Shown here: one piece after another, positions 42,284 to 54,077 of the stretch
Layout: the number at the start of each line of letters is the position of its first letter
Numbering within the stretch: position 1 is the stretch's first letter
Assembly: GCA_038025085.1 (NCBI GenBank)
Contig: CM076148.1
Coordinates: forward strand, 16,074,501-16,138,500
Direction of reading: 5' to 3'
From: Tetragonia tetragonoides
Taxonomy: Eukaryota > Streptophyta > Magnoliopsida > Caryophyllales > Aizoaceae
DNA length: 64,000 bases
Made by a program: the position numbers and the translations under genes
The notes under the pieces: model-generated
The model's database searches: none
Seen by the model: only the letters and a program-made list of their open reading frames with translations
What the model was told of the DNA's origin: nothing

Positions 42284-42504
42284 ATCAAACTGTTGCACAA
42301 TATTTGTTTTAACCCTGTTGTTACAGTCATTTCTCACTTTTCGTGTGTCTCTTTTATTTGAAAATAAACGGTTTGTACTTAAAACACAACACGTCTCCCG
42401 AAATCATTTATACTAGTGTTTTCTAATTCTAAACAGCGTTTTAAATAAGGCTACATAAAAAATAAAAAAAATAAAAAAAAAAATTAAAATGAGGATTTAA
42501 AAAG

Positions 42505-42621
42505 GGGTGCAACACGAGGACTTCCCAGGAGGTCACCCATCCTAGTACTACACTCGCTCAAGCACGCTTAACTGCGAGTTCTAATGGGATCCGATGCATT
42601 AGTGCTGGTATGATCGCACCC
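42505..42621 (-). rRNA. 5S rRNA gene, copy 123, 1-nt deletion
   Basis: C46/47 loss plus nt71 A>T, nt65 G>A, nt39 C>T, nt28 C>T: a mosaic of the copy 117 left half and copy 101 right half. Confidence 0.92.
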
Positions 42622-42837
42622 ATCAAACTATTGCACAATATTTGTTTTAACCTTGTTCTTACAGCCATTTCTCACTTTTCGTGTGTCTCTTTTATTCGAA
42701 AATCAACGGTTTGTACGTAAAACCCAACACGTCTCCCGAAAACCTTTATACTAGTGTTTTCTGATTCTAAACAGCGTTTTAAATAAGGCTACATAAAAAT
42801 AAAAAAAAACGTTTAAAAAAATTAAGATTTAAAAGAA

Positions 42838-42955
42838 GGGTGCAACACGAGGACTTCCCATGAGGTCACCCATCTTAGTACTACTCTCGCCCAAGCACGC
42901 TTAACTGCGGAGTTCTGATGGGATCCGATGCATTAGTGCTGGTATGATCGCACCC
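42838..42955 (-). rRNA. 5S rRNA gene, copy 124
   Basis: Differences: nt95 C>A, nt81 G>A, nt28 C>T. Confidence 0.94.
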
Positions 42956-43176
42956 ATCAAACTGTTGCATAATATTTTTTTTAACCCTGTTATTTCAGTC
43001 ATTTCTCACTTTTCGTGTGTCTCTTTTATTCGAAAATAAACGGTTTGTACTTAAAACACAATACGTCTCCCGAAATCTTTTATACTAGTGTTTTCTGATT
43101 CTAAACAGCGTTTTAAATAAGGCTACATAAAAATAAAAAAAAATTAAAAAAATTAAAAAAATGAAGATTTAAAAAA

Positions 43177-43294
43177 GGGTGCAACACGAGGACTTCCCAG
43201 GAGGTCACCCATCCTAGTACTACTCTCGCTCGAGCACGCATAACTGCGGATTTCTGATGGGATCCGGTGCATTAGTGCTGGTATGATCGCACCC
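43177..43294 (-). rRNA. 5S rRNA gene, copy 125
   Basis: Differences: nt65 G>A, nt63 T>C, nt55 A>T, nt44 C>A. Confidence 0.94.
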
Positions 43295-43517
43295 ATCAAT
43301 CTATTGCACAATATTTGTTTTAACCTTGTTCTTACAGCCATTTCTCACTTTTCGTGTGTCTCTTTTATTCGAAAATCAACGGTTTGTACGTAAAACCCAA
43401 CACGTCTCCCGAAAACCTTTATACTAGTGTTTTCTGATTCTAAACAGCGTTTTAAATAAGGCTACATAAAAATTAAAAAATTAAAAAAAAAATATTTAAA
43501 AATGAAGATTTAAAAAG

Positions 43518-43635
43518 GGGTGCAACACAAGGACTTCCCAGGAGGTCACCCATCCTAGTACTGCACTCGCTCAAGCACGCTTAACTGCGGTGTTCTGATG
43601 GGATCCGGTGCATTAGTGCTTGTATGATCGCACCC
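43518..43635 (-). rRNA. 5S rRNA gene, copy 126
   Basis: Differences: nt107 C>T, nt73 T>C, nt71 A>T, nt65 G>A, nt45 T>A, nt15 C>A. Confidence 0.93.
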
Positions 43636-43859
43636 ATCAAACTATTGCACAGTATTTGTTTTAACCTTGTTCTTACAGCCATTTCTCACTTTTCGTGTGT
43701 CTCTTTTATTCGAAAATCAACGATTTGTACGTAAAACCCAACACGTCTCCCGAAAACCTTTATACTAGTGTTTTCTGATTCTAAACAGCGTTTTAAATAA
43801 GGCTACATAAAAATAAAAAAATAAAAAAAAACGTTTAAAAAAATTAAGATTTAAAAGAA

Positions 43860-43977
43860 GGGTGCAACACGAGGACTTCCCATGATGTCACCCATCTTAG
43901 TACTACTCTCGCCCAAGCACGCTTAACTGCGGAGTTCTGATGGGATCCGGTGCATTAGTGCTGGTATGATCGCACCC
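43860..43977 (-). rRNA. 5S rRNA gene, copy 127
   Basis: Differences: nt95 C>A, nt92 C>A, nt81 G>A, all in the C box. Recurs as copies 148 and 184. Confidence 0.93.
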
Positions 43978-44188
43978 ATTAAACTGTCGCACAATATTTG
44001 TTTTAACCTTGTTCTTACAGTCATTTCTCACTTTTCATGTGTCTCTTTTATTCGAAAATCAACGGTTTATACTTAAAACACAACACGTCTCCCGAAATCT
44101 TTTATACTAGTGTTTTCTGATTCTAAACAGCGTTTTAAATAAGGCTACATAAAAATAAAAAAAATAAAAAAAATGAAGATTTAAAAAA

Positions 44189-44306
44189 GGGTGCAACACG
44201 AGGACTTCCCAGGAGGTCACCCATACTAGTACTACTCTCGCCCAAGCACGCTTAACTACGGAGTTCTGATGGGATCCGGTGCATTAGTGCTGGTATGATC
44301 GCACCC
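44189..44306 (-). rRNA. 5S rRNA gene, copy 128
   Basis: Differences: nt82 G>T, nt49 C>T. The A-rich spacer on its 3' side is shortened. Confidence 0.94.
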
Positions 44307-44527
44307 ATCAAACTGTTGCACAATATTTGTTTTAACCTTGTTCTTACAGTCATTTCTCACTTTTCGTGTGTCTCTTTTATTCGAAAATCACTGGTTTCTA
44401 ATTAAAACACAACACGTCTCCCGAAATCTTTTATACTAGTGTTTTCTGATTCTAAACAGTGTTTTAAATAAAGCTACATAAAAATAAAAAATAAAAAAAA
44501 AAATTTAAAAAATAAAGATTTAAAAAA

Positions 44528-44645
44528 CGGTGCAACACGAGGACTTCCAAGGAGGTCACCCATCCTAGTACTACTCTCGCCCAAGCACGCTTAACTGTCG
44601 AGTTCTAATGGGATCCGGTGAATTAGTGCGGGTATGATCGCACCC
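44528..44645 (-). rRNA. 5S rRNA gene, copy 129
   Basis: Differences: nt118 C>G, nt97 G>T, nt48 G>A, nt47 C>G, nt39 C>T, nt25 G>T, nt16 A>C. Confidence 0.92.
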
Positions 44646-44867
44646 ATCAAACTATTGCACAATATTTGTTTTAACCTTGTTCTTACAGTCATTTCTCACT
44701 TTTCGTGTGTCTCTTTTATTCGAAAATCACTGGTTTCTACTTAAAACACAACACGTCTCCCGAAATCTTTTATACTAGTGTTTTCTGATTCTAAACAGTG
44801 TTTTAAATAAAGCTACATAAAAATAAAAAAATAAAAAAAAAATTTTAAAAAATAAAGATTTAAAAAA

Positions 44868-44985
44868 CGGTGCAACACGAGGACTTCCAAGGAGGTCACC
44901 CATCCTAGTACTACTCTCGCCCAAGCACGCTTAACTGTCGAGTTCTGATGGGATCCGGTGAATTAGTGCGGGTATGATCGCACCC
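44868..44985 (-). rRNA. 5S rRNA gene, copy 130
   Basis: As copy 129 but with the normal nt39; adjacent single-unit duplication. Confidence 0.92.
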
Positions 44986-45207
44986 ATCAAACTATTGCAC
45001 AATATTTGTTTTAACCTTGTTCTTACAGTCATTTCTCACTTTTCGTGTGACTCTTTTATTCGAAAATCAACGGTTTCTACTTAAAACACAACACTTCTCC
45101 CGAAATCTTTTATACTAGTGTTTTCTGATTCTAAACAGCGTTTTAAATAAGGCTACATAAAAATAAAAAAAATAAAAAAAAATTTAAAAAAATGAAGATT
45201 TAAAGAA

Positions 45208-45325
45208 CGGTGCAACACGAGGACTTCCAAGGAGGTCACCCATCCTAGTACTACTCTCGCCCAAGCACGCTTAACTGCGGAGTTCTGATGGGATCCGGTG
45301 CATTAGTGCTGGTATGATCGCACCC
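45208..45325 (-). rRNA. 5S rRNA gene, copy 131
   Basis: Differences: nt118 C>G, nt97 G>T. The 3' T run is broken (plus strand tttaaagaacgg). Confidence 0.94.
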
Positions 45326-45546
45326 ATCAAACTGTTGCACAATATTTGTTTTAACCTTGTTCTTACAGTCATTTCTCACTTTTCGTGTGTCTCTTTTATT
45401 CGAAAATCAACGGTTTGTACGTAAAACACAACACGTCTTCCGAAATCTTTTATACTAGTGTTATCTGATTCTAAACAGCGTTTTAAATAAGGCTACATAA
45501 AAATAAAAAAAATAAAATAAAATTTAAAAAATGAAGATTTAAAAAG

Positions 45547-45664
45547 GGGTGCAACACGAGGACTTCCCAGGAGGTCACCCATACTAGTACTACTCTCGCC
45601 CAAGCACGCTTAACTGCGGAGTTCTGATGGGATCCGGTGCATTAGTGCTGGTATGATCGCACCC
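45547..45664 (-). rRNA. 5S rRNA gene, copy 132
   Basis: One difference, nt82 G>T in the C box; among the best kept copies in the right half. Confidence 0.95.
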
Positions 45665-45886
45665 ATCAAACTGTTGCACAATATTTGTTTTAACCTTGTT
45701 CTCACAATCATTTCTCACTTTTCGTGTGTCTCTTTCATTCGAAAATCAACGGTTTGTACTTAAAACACAACACGTCTCCCGAAATCTTTTATACTAGTGT
45801 TATCTGATTCTAATCGTCGTTTTAAATAAGGCTACATAAAAATAAGAAAAATAAAAAAAAAAATTTAAAAATGAAGATTTAAAAAG

Positions 45887-46004
45887 TGGTGCAACACGAG
45901 GACTTCCCAGGAGGTCACCCATCCTAGTACTACTCTCGCTCAAGCACGCTTCACTGCGGAGTTCTGATGGGATCCGGTGCATTAGTGCTGGTATGATCGC
46001 ACCC
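45887..46004 (-). rRNA. 5S rRNA gene, copy 133
   Basis: Differences: nt118 C>A, nt65 G>A, nt53 T>G. Confidence 0.94.
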
Positions 46005-46211
46005 ATCTATCTATTGCACAATATTTGTTTTAACCTTGTTGTTACAGTCATTTCTCACTTTTCGTGTGTCTCTTTTATTCGAAAATCAACGGTTTGTACG
46101 TAAAACCGAACACGTCTCCCGAAAACCTTTATAAACAGCGTTTTAAATAAGGCTACATAAAAATAAAAAAAAATAAAAAAAAACGTTTAAAAAAATCAAG
46201 ATTTAAAAGAA

Positions 46212-46319
46212 GGGTGCAACACGAGGACTTCCCAGGAGGTCACCCATCTTAGTACTACTCTCGCCCAAGCACGCTTAACTGCGGTGTTCCGGTGCATTGG
46301 TGCAGGTATGATCGCACCC
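46212..46319 (-). rRNA. 5S rRNA gene, copy 134, lacks nt31-40
   Basis: 108 bp with nt81 G>A, nt45 T>A, nt21 T>C, nt16 A>T. Confidence 0.9.
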
Positions 46320-46537
46320 ATCAAATTGTTGCACAATATTTTTTTTAACCCTGTTCTTACAGTCATTTCTCACTTTTCGTGGGTCTCTTTTATTCGAAAA
46401 TAAACGATTTGTACTTAAAACACAACACGTCTCCCGAAATCTTTTATACTAGTGTTTTCTGATTCTAAACAGCGTTTTAAATAAGGCTACATAAAAATTT
46501 AAAAAAAAAAAAATTTTAAAAAATGAAGATTTAAAAA

Positions 46538-46655
46538 CGGTGCAACACGAGGACTTCCAAGGAGGTCACCCATCCTAGTACTACTCTCGCCCAAGCACGC
46601 TTAACTGTCGAGTTCTGATGGGATCCGGTGAATTAGTGCGGGTATGATCGCACCC
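46538..46655 (-). rRNA. 5S rRNA gene, copy 135
   Basis: Same six changes as copy 130, five units further on. Confidence 0.92.
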
Positions 46656-46877
46656 ATCAAACTATTGCACAATATTTGTTTTAACCTTGTTCTTACAGTC
46701 ATTTCTCACTTTTCGTGTGACTCTTTTATTCGAAAATCAATGGTTTCTACTTAAAAGACAACACTTCTCCCGAAATCTTTTATACTAGTGTTTTCTGATT
46801 CTAAACAGCGTTTTAAATAAGGCTACATAAAAATAAAAAAAATAAAAAAAAATTTAAAAAAATGAAGATTTAAAGAA

Positions 46878-46995
46878 CGGTGCAACACGAGGACTTCCAA
46901 GGAGGTCACCCATCCTAGTACTACTCTCGCCCAAGCACGCTTAACTGCGGAGTTCTGATGGGATCTGGTGCATTAGTGCTGGTATGATCGCACCC
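46878..46995 (-). rRNA. 5S rRNA gene, copy 136
   Basis: As copy 131 plus nt30 G>A. The duplication junction sits at its 5' end. Confidence 0.94.
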
Positions 46996-47221
46996 ATCAA
47001 ACTATTGCACAATATTTGTTTTAACCCTGTTCTTACAGTCATTTCTCACTTTTCGTGTGTCTCTTTTATTCGAAAATAAACGGTTTGTACTTAAAATACA
47101 ACACGTCTCCCGAAATCTTTTATACTAGTGTTTTCTGATTCTAAACAGCGTTTTAAATAAGGCTACATAAAAATAAAAAAAATAAAAAAAAAAACGTTTA
47201 AAAAATTAAGATTTAAAAAAA

Positions 47222-47339
47222 GGGTGCAACACGAGGAATTCCCAAGAGGTCACCCATCTTAGTACTACTCTCGCCCAAGCACGCTTAACTGCGGTGTTCT
47301 GATGGGATCCGGTGCATTAGTGCTGGTATGATCGCACCC
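47222..47339 (-). rRNA. 5S rRNA gene, copy 137
   Basis: Duplicate of copy 116 (nt102, 95, 81, 45). Confidence 0.93.
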
Positions 47340-47547
47340 ATCAATCTATTGCACAATATTTGTTTTAACCTTGTTCTTACTTTTCATGGGTCTCTTTTAT
47401 TCGAAAATCAACGGTTTCTACTTAAAATACAACACGTCTCCCGAAATCTTTTATACTAGTGTTTTCTGATTCTAAACAGCGTTTTAAATAAGGCTACATA
47501 AAAATAAAAAAAGTTAAAAAAAAAATTAAAAATGAAGATTTAAAAAG

Positions 47548-47665
47548 GGGTGCAACACGAGGACTTCCCAGGAGGTCACCCATCCTAGTACTACACTCGC
47601 TCAAGCATGCTTAATTTCGGAGTTCTGATGGGATCCGGTGCATTAGTGCTGTTATGATCGCACCC
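47548..47665 (-). rRNA. 5S rRNA gene, copy 138
   Basis: Duplicate of copy 117 (nt71, 65, 58, 51, 49, 14). Confidence 0.93.
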
Positions 47666-47888
47666 ATCAAACTATTGCACAATATTTGTTTTAACCTTGT
47701 TCTTACAGCCATTTCTCACTTTTCGTGTCTCTCTTTTATTCGAAAATCAACGGTTTGTACTTAAAACCCAACACGTTTCCCGAAAACCGTTATACCAGTG
47801 TTTTCTGATTCTAAACAACGTTTTAAATAAGGCTACATAAAAATAAGAAATAAAAAAAAACGTTTAAAAAAATTAAGATTTAAAAGAA

Positions 47889-48006
47889 GGGTGCAACACG
47901 AGGACTTCCCATGAGGTCACCCATCTTAGTACTACTCTCGCCCAAGCACGCTTAACTGCGGAGTTCTGATGGGATCCGGTGCATTAGTGCTGGTATGATC
48001 GCACCC
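47889..48006 (-). rRNA. 5S rRNA gene, copy 139
   Basis: Duplicate of copy 118 (nt95 C>A, nt81 G>A). Confidence 0.94.
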
Positions 48007-48222
48007 ATTAAACTGTTGCACAATATTTGTTTTAACCTTGTTCTTACAGTCATTTCTCACTTTTCGTGTGTCTCTTTTATTCGAAAATAAACGGTTTGTA
48101 CTTAAAACACAACACGTCTCCCCAAATCTTTTATACTAGTGTTTTCTGATTCCAAACAGCGTTTTAAATAAGGCTACATAAAAATAAAAAAAAAAAAAAT
48201 TTAAAAATGAAGATTTAAAAAA

Positions 48223-48340
48223 GGGTGCAACACGAGGAGTTCCCAGGAGGTCACCCATCCTAGTACTACTCTCCCTCAAGCACGCTTAATTGCGGACTTC
48301 TGATGGGATCCGGTGCATTAGTGCTGGTATGATCGCACCC
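48223..48340 (-). rRNA. 5S rRNA gene, copy 140
   Basis: Duplicate of copy 119 (nt102, 67, 65, 51, 44). Confidence 0.93.
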
Positions 48341-48561
48341 ATCAAACTATTGCACAATATTTGTTTTAACCTTGTTCTTACAATCATTTCTCACTTTTCG
48401 TGTGTTTCTTTTATTAGAAAATCAACGGTTTGTACTTAAAACACAACACGTCTCCCGAAATCTGTTATACAAGTGTTTTCTGATTCTAAACAGCGTTTTA
48501 AATAAGGCTACATAAAAATAAAAAAAATTAAAAAAATTTAAAAAAATGAAGATTTAAAAAG

Positions 48562-48678
48562 GGGTGCAACACGAGGACTTCCCAGGAGGTCAGCCATCCA
48601 AGTACTACTCTCGCCCAAGCATGCTTAACTGCGAGTTCTAATGGGATCTGATGCATTAGTGCTGGTATGATCGCACCC
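48562..48678 (-). rRNA. 5S rRNA gene, copy 141, 1-nt deletion
   Basis: Duplicate of copy 120, with the C46/47 loss. Confidence 0.91.
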
Positions 48679-48903
48679 ATCAAACTATTGCACAATATTT
48701 GTTTTAACCTTTTTCTTACAGCCATTTCTCACTTTTCGTGTGTCTCCTTTATTCGAAAATCAACGGTTTGTACGTAAAACCCAACACGTCTCCCGAAAAC
48801 CTTTATACTAGTGTTTTCTGATTCTAAACAGCGTTTTAAATAAGGCTACATAAAAATAAAAAAAATAAAAAAAAACGTTTAAAAAAATTAAGATTTAAGA
48901 AAA

Positions 48904-49021
48904 GTGTGCAACACGAGGACTTCCCAGGAGGTCACCCATCTTAGTACTACTCTCGCCCAAGCACGCTTAACTGCGTTGTTCTGATGGGATCCGGTGTATT
49001 AGTGCTGTTATGATCGCACCC
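48904..49021 (-). rRNA. 5S rRNA gene, copy 142
   Basis: Duplicate of copy 121 (nt117, 81, 46, 45, 25, 14). Confidence 0.93.
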
Positions 49022-49247
49022 ATCAAACTATTGCACAATATTTGTTTTAACCCTGTTCTTACAGCCATTTCTCACTTTTCGTGTGTCTCTTTTATTCGAA
49101 AATAAACGGTTTGTACTTAAAACACAACACGTCTCCCGAAATCTTTTATTCTTGTGTTTTCTGATTCTAAACAGCGTTTTAAATAAGGCTACATAAAAAT
49201 AAAAAAAATAAAAAAAAAAACGTTTAAAAAATTAAGATTTAAAAAAA

Positions 49248-49365
49248 GGGTGCAACACGAGGACTTCCCAAGAGGTCACCCATCTTAGTACTACTCTCGC
49301 CCAAGCACGCTTAACGGCGGTGTTCTGATGGGATCCGGTGTATTAGTGCTGGTATGATCGCACCC
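49248..49365 (-). rRNA. 5S rRNA gene, copy 143
   Basis: Duplicate of copy 122 (nt95, 81, 50, 45, 25). Confidence 0.93.
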
Positions 49366-49586
49366 ATCAAACTGTTGCACAATATTTGTTTTAACCCTGT
49401 TGTTACAGTCATTTCTCACTTTTCGTGTGTCTCTTTTATTTGAAAATAAACGGTTTGTACTTAAAACACAACACGTCTCCCGAAATCATTTATACTAGTG
49501 TTTTCTAATTCTAAACAGCGTTTTAAATAAGGCTACATAAAAAATAAAAAAAATAAAAAAAAAAATTAAAATGAGGATTTAAAAAG

Positions 49587-49703
49587 GGGTGCAACACGAG
49601 GACTTCCCAGGAGGTCACCCATCCTAGTACTACACTCGCTCAAGCACGCTTAACTGCGAGTTCTAATGGGATCCGATGCATTAGTGCTGGTATGATCGCA
49701 CCC
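49587..49703 (-). rRNA. 5S rRNA gene, copy 144, 1-nt deletion
   Basis: Duplicate of copy 123, with the C46/47 loss. Confidence 0.92.
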
Positions 49704-49918
49704 ATCAAACTATTGCACAATATTTGTTTTAACCTTGTTCTTACAGCCATTTCTCACTTTTCGTGTGTCTCTTTTATTCGAAAATCAACGGTTTGTACGT
49801 AAAACCCAACACGTCTCCCGAAAACCTTTATACTAGTGTTTTCTGATTCTAAACAGCGTTTTAAATAAGGCTACATAAAAATAAAAAAAACGTTTAAAAA
49901 AATTAAGATTTAAAAGAA

Positions 49919-50036
49919 GGGTGCAACACGAGGACTTCCCATGAGGTCACCCATCTTAGTACTACTCTCGCCCAAGCACGCTTAACTGCGGAGTTCTGAT
50001 GGGATCCGATGCATTAGTGCTGGTATGATCGCACCC
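49919..50036 (-). rRNA. 5S rRNA gene, copy 145
   Basis: Duplicate of copy 124; its 3' A-run is one base shorter (plus strand). Confidence 0.94.
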
Positions 50037-50257
50037 ATCAAACTGTTGCATAATATTTTTTTTAACCCTGTTATTTCAGTCATTTCTCACTTTTCGTGTG
50101 TCTCTTTTATTCGAAAATAAACGGTTTGTACTTAAAACACAATACGTCTCCCGAAATCTTTTATACTAGTGTTTTCTGATTCTAAACAGCGTTTTAAATA
50201 AGGCTACATAAAAATAAAAAAAAATTAAAAAAATTAAAAAAATGAAGATTTAAAAAA

Positions 50258-50375
50258 GGGTGCAACACGAGGACTTCCCAGGAGGTCACCCATCCTAGTA
50301 CTACTCTCGCTCGAGCACGCATAACTGCGGATTTCTGATGGGATCCGGTGCATTAGTGCTGGTATGATCGCACCC
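50258..50375 (-). rRNA. 5S rRNA gene, copy 146
   Basis: Duplicate of copy 125 (nt65, 63, 55, 44). Confidence 0.94.
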
Positions 50376-50598
50376 ATCAATCTATTGCACAATATTTGTT
50401 TTAACCTTGTTCTTACAGCCATTTCTCACTTTTCGTGTGTCTCTTTTATTCGAAAATCAACGGTTTGTACGTAAAACCCAACACGTCTCCCGAAAACCTT
50501 TATACTAGTGTTTTCTGATTCTAAACAGCGTTTTAAATAAGGCTACATAAAAATTAAAAAATTAAAAAAAAAATATTTAAAAATGAAGATTTAAAAAG

Positions 50599-50716
50599 GG
50601 GTGCAACACAAGGACTTCCCAGGAGGTCACCCATCCTAGTACTGCACTCGCTCAAGCACGCTTAACTGCGGTGTTCTGATGGGATCCGGTGCATTAGTGC
50701 TTGTATGATCGCACCC
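50599..50716 (-). rRNA. 5S rRNA gene, copy 147
   Basis: Duplicate of copy 126 (nt107, 73, 71, 65, 45, 15). Confidence 0.93.
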
Positions 50717-50940
50717 ATCAAACTATTGCACAGTATTTGTTTTAACCTTGTTCTTACAGCCATTTCTCACTTTTCGTGTGTCTCTTTTATTCGAAAATCA
50801 ACGATTTGTACGTAAAACCCAACACGTCTCCCGAAAACCTTTATACTAGTGTTTTCTGATTCTAAACAGCGTTTTAAATAAGGCTACATAAAAATAAAAA
50901 AATAAAAAAAAACGTTTAAAAAAATTAAGATTTAAAAGAA

Positions 50941-51058
50941 GGGTGCAACACGAGGACTTCCCATGATGTCACCCATCTTAGTACTACTCTCGCCCAAGCA
51001 CGCTTAACTGCGGAGTTCTGATGGGATCCGGTGCATTAGTGCTGGTATGATCGCACCC
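50941..51058 (-). rRNA. 5S rRNA gene, copy 148
   Basis: Duplicate of copy 127 (nt95 C>A, nt92 C>A, nt81 G>A). Confidence 0.93.
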
Positions 51059-51269
51059 ATTAAACTGTCGCACAATATTTGTTTTAACCTTGTTCTTACA
51101 GTCATTTCTCACTTTTCATGTGTCTCTTTTATTCGAAAATCAACGGTTTATACTTAAAACACAACACGTCTCCCGAAATCTTTTATACTAGTGTTTTCTG
51201 ATTCTAAACAGCGTTTTAAATAAGGCTACATAAAAATAAAAAAAATAAAAAAAATGAAGATTTAAAAAA

Positions 51270-51387
51270 GGGTGCAACACGAGGACTTCCCAGGAGGTCA
51301 CCCATACTAGTACTACTCTCGCCCAAGCACGCTTAACTACGGAGTTCTGATGGGATCCGGTGCATTAGTGCTGGTATGATCGCACCC
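51270..51387 (-). rRNA. 5S rRNA gene, copy 149
   Basis: Duplicate of copy 128 (nt82, 49). Confidence 0.94.
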
Positions 51388-51608
51388 ATCAAACTGTTGC
51401 ACAATATTTGTTTTAACCTTGTTCTTACAGTCATTTCTCACTTTTCGTGTGTCTCTTTTATTCGAAAATCACTGGTTTCTAATTAAAACACAACACGTCT
51501 CCCGAAATCTTTTATACTAGTGTTTTCTGATTCTAAACAGTGTTTTAAATAAAGCTACATAAAAATAAAAAATAAAAAAAAAAATTTAAAAAATAAAGAT
51601 TTAAAAAA

Positions 51609-51726
51609 CGGTGCAACACGAGGACTTCCAAGGAGGTCACCCATCCTAGTACTACTCTCGCCCAAGCACGCTTAACTGTCGAGTTCTAATGGGATCCGGT
51701 GAATTAGTGCGGGTATGATCGCACCC
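51609..51726 (-). rRNA. 5S rRNA gene, copy 150
   Basis: Duplicate of copy 129 (seven differences, including nt39). Confidence 0.92.
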
Positions 51727-51948
51727 ATCAAACTATTGCACAATATTTGTTTTAACCTTGTTCTTACAGTCATTTCTCACTTTTCGTGTGTCTCTTTTAT
51801 TCGAAAATCACTGGTTTCTACTTAAAACACAACACGTCTCCCGAAATCTTTTATACTAGTGTTTTCTGATTCTAAACAGTGTTTTAAATAAAGCTACATA
51901 AAAATAAAAAAATAAAAAAAAAATTTTAAAAAATAAAGATTTAAAAAA

Positions 51949-52066
51949 CGGTGCAACACGAGGACTTCCAAGGAGGTCACCCATCCTAGTACTACTCTCG
52001 CCCAAGCACGCTTAACTGTCGAGTTCTGATGGGATCCGGTGAATTAGTGCGGGTATGATCGCACCC
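51949..52066 (-). rRNA. 5S rRNA gene, copy 151
   Basis: Duplicate of copy 130; also heads a 5-unit block repeated from copy 156. Confidence 0.92.
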
Positions 52067-52288
52067 ATCAAACTATTGCACAATATTTGTTTTAACCTTG
52101 TTCTTACAGTCATTTCTCACTTTTCGTGTGACTCTTTTATTCGAAAATCAACGGTTTCTACTTAAAACACAACACTTCTCCCGAAATCTTTTATACTAGT
52201 GTTTTCTGATTCTAAACAGCGTTTTAAATAAGGCTACATAAAAATAAAAAAAATAAAAAAAAATTTAAAAAAATGAAGATTTAAAGAA

Positions 52289-52406
52289 CGGTGCAACACG
52301 AGGACTTCCAAGGAGGTCACCCATCCTAGTACTACTCTCGCCCAAGCACGCTTAACTGCGGAGTTCTGATGGGATCCGGTGCATTAGTGCTGGTATGATC
52401 GCACCC
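52289..52406 (-). rRNA. 5S rRNA gene, copy 152
   Basis: Duplicate of copy 131 (nt118 C>G, nt97 G>T). Confidence 0.94.
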
Positions 52407-52627
52407 ATCAAACTGTTGCACAATATTTGTTTTAACCTTGTTCTTACAGTCATTTCTCACTTTTCGTGTGTCTCTTTTATTCGAAAATCAACGGTTTGTA
52501 CGTAAAACACAACACGTCTTCCGAAATCTTTTATACTAGTGTTATCTGATTCTAAACAGCGTTTTAAATAAGGCTACATAAAAATAAAAAAAATAAAATA
52601 AAATTTAAAAAATGAAGATTTAAAAAG

Positions 52628-52745
52628 GGGTGCAACACGAGGACTTCCCAGGAGGTCACCCATACTAGTACTACTCTCGCCCAAGCACGCTTAACTGCGG
52701 AGTTCTGATGGGATCCGGTGCATTAGTGCTGGTATGATCGCACCC
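52628..52745 (-). rRNA. 5S rRNA gene, copy 153
   Basis: Duplicate of copy 132 (nt82 G>T only). Confidence 0.95.
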
Positions 52746-52968
52746 ATCAAACTGTTGCACAATATTTGTTTTAACCTTGTTCTCACAATCATTTCTCACT
52801 TTTCGTGTGTCTCTTTCATTCGAAAATCAACGGTTTGTACTTAAAACACAACACGTCTCCCGAAATCTTTTATACTAGTGTTATCTGATTCTAATCGTCG
52901 TTTTAAATAAGGCTACATAAAAATAAGAAAAATAAAAAAAAAAAATTTAAAAATGAAGATTTAAAAAG

Positions 52969-53086
52969 TGGTGCAACACGAGGACTTCCCAGGAGGTCAC
53001 CCATCCTAGTACTACTCTCGCTCAAGCACGCTTCACTGCGGAGTTCTGATGGGATCCGGTGCATTAGTGCTGGTATGATCGCACCC
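52969..53086 (-). rRNA. 5S rRNA gene, copy 154
   Basis: Duplicate of copy 133 (nt118, 65, 53). Confidence 0.94.
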
Positions 53087-53293
53087 ATCTATCTATTGCA
53101 CAATATTTGTTTTAACCTTGTTGTTACAGTCATTTCTCACTTTTCGTGTGTCTCTTTTATTCGAAAATCAACGGTTTGTACGTAAAACCGAACACGTCTC
53201 CCGAAAACCTTTATAAACAGCGTTTTAAATAAGGCTACATAAAAATAAAAAAAAATAAAAAAAAACGTTTAAAAAAATCAAGATTTAAAAGAA

Positions 53294-53401
53294 GGGTGCA
53301 ACACGAGGACTTCCCAGGAGGTCACCCATCTTAGTACTACTCTCGCCCAAGCACGCTTAACTGCGGTGTTCCGGTGCATTGGTGCAGGTATGATCGCACC
53401 C
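53294..53401 (-). rRNA. 5S rRNA gene, copy 155, lacks nt31-40
   Basis: Duplicate of copy 134, including nt21 T>C and nt16 A>T. Confidence 0.9.
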
Positions 53402-53619
53402 ATCAAATTGTTGCACAATATTTTTTTTAACCCTGTTCTTACAGTCATTTCTCACTTTTCGTGGGTCTCTTTTATTCGAAAATAAACGATTTGTACTTAA
53501 AACACAACACGTCTCCCGAAATCTTTTATACTAGTGTTTTCTGATTCTAAACAGCGTTTTAAATAAGGCTACATAAAAATTTAAAAAAAAAAAAATTTTA
53601 AAAAATGAAGATTTAAAAA

Positions 53620-53737
53620 CGGTGCAACACGAGGACTTCCAAGGAGGTCACCCATCCTAGTACTACTCTCGCCCAAGCACGCTTAACTGTCGAGTTCTGA
53701 TGGGATCCGGTGAATTAGTGCGGGTATGATCGCACCC
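53620..53737 (-). rRNA. 5S rRNA gene, copy 156
   Basis: Duplicate of copy 135 and, at five units, of copy 151. Confidence 0.92.
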
Positions 53738-53959
53738 ATCAAACTATTGCACAATATTTGTTTTAACCTTGTTCTTACAGTCATTTCTCACTTTTCGTGT
53801 GACTCTTTTATTCGAAAATCAATGGTTTCTACTTAAAACACAACACTTCTCCCGAAATCTTTTATACTAGTGTTTTCTGATTCTAAACAGCGTTTTAAAT
53901 AAGGCTACATAAAAATAAAAAAAATAAAAAAAAATTTAAAAAAATGAAGATTTAAAGAA

Positions 53960-54077
53960 CGGTGCAACACGAGGACTTCCAAGGAGGTCACCCATCCTAG
54001 TACTACTCTCGCCCAAGCACGCTTAACTGCGGAGTTCTGATGGGATCTGGTGCATTAGTGCTGGTATGATCGCACCC
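53960..54077 (-). rRNA. 5S rRNA gene, copy 157
   Basis: Duplicate of copy 136, with nt30 G>A. The 7.08-kb duplication ends at its 5' side; the next spacer instead follows that of copy 131. Confidence 0.94.

Larger units (their letters stand above)
39911..46991. repeat. 7.08-kb, 21-unit tandem duplication, first copy
   Basis: Spans copies 116-136. Every unit recurs in order as copies 137-157 at an offset of about 7,082 bp, including spacer oddities such as the shortened spacer word ttcttacttttcatgggtct. Confidence 0.93.
46992..54073. repeat. 7.08-kb, 21-unit tandem duplication, second copy
   Basis: Near-identical to the first. Differences I saw are A-run lengths and one base (G at 46757, C at 53839). 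The junction lies at the start of a 5S gene, in the word acccatcaaact, as expected for unequal crossing over between 5S units. Confidence 0.93.
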
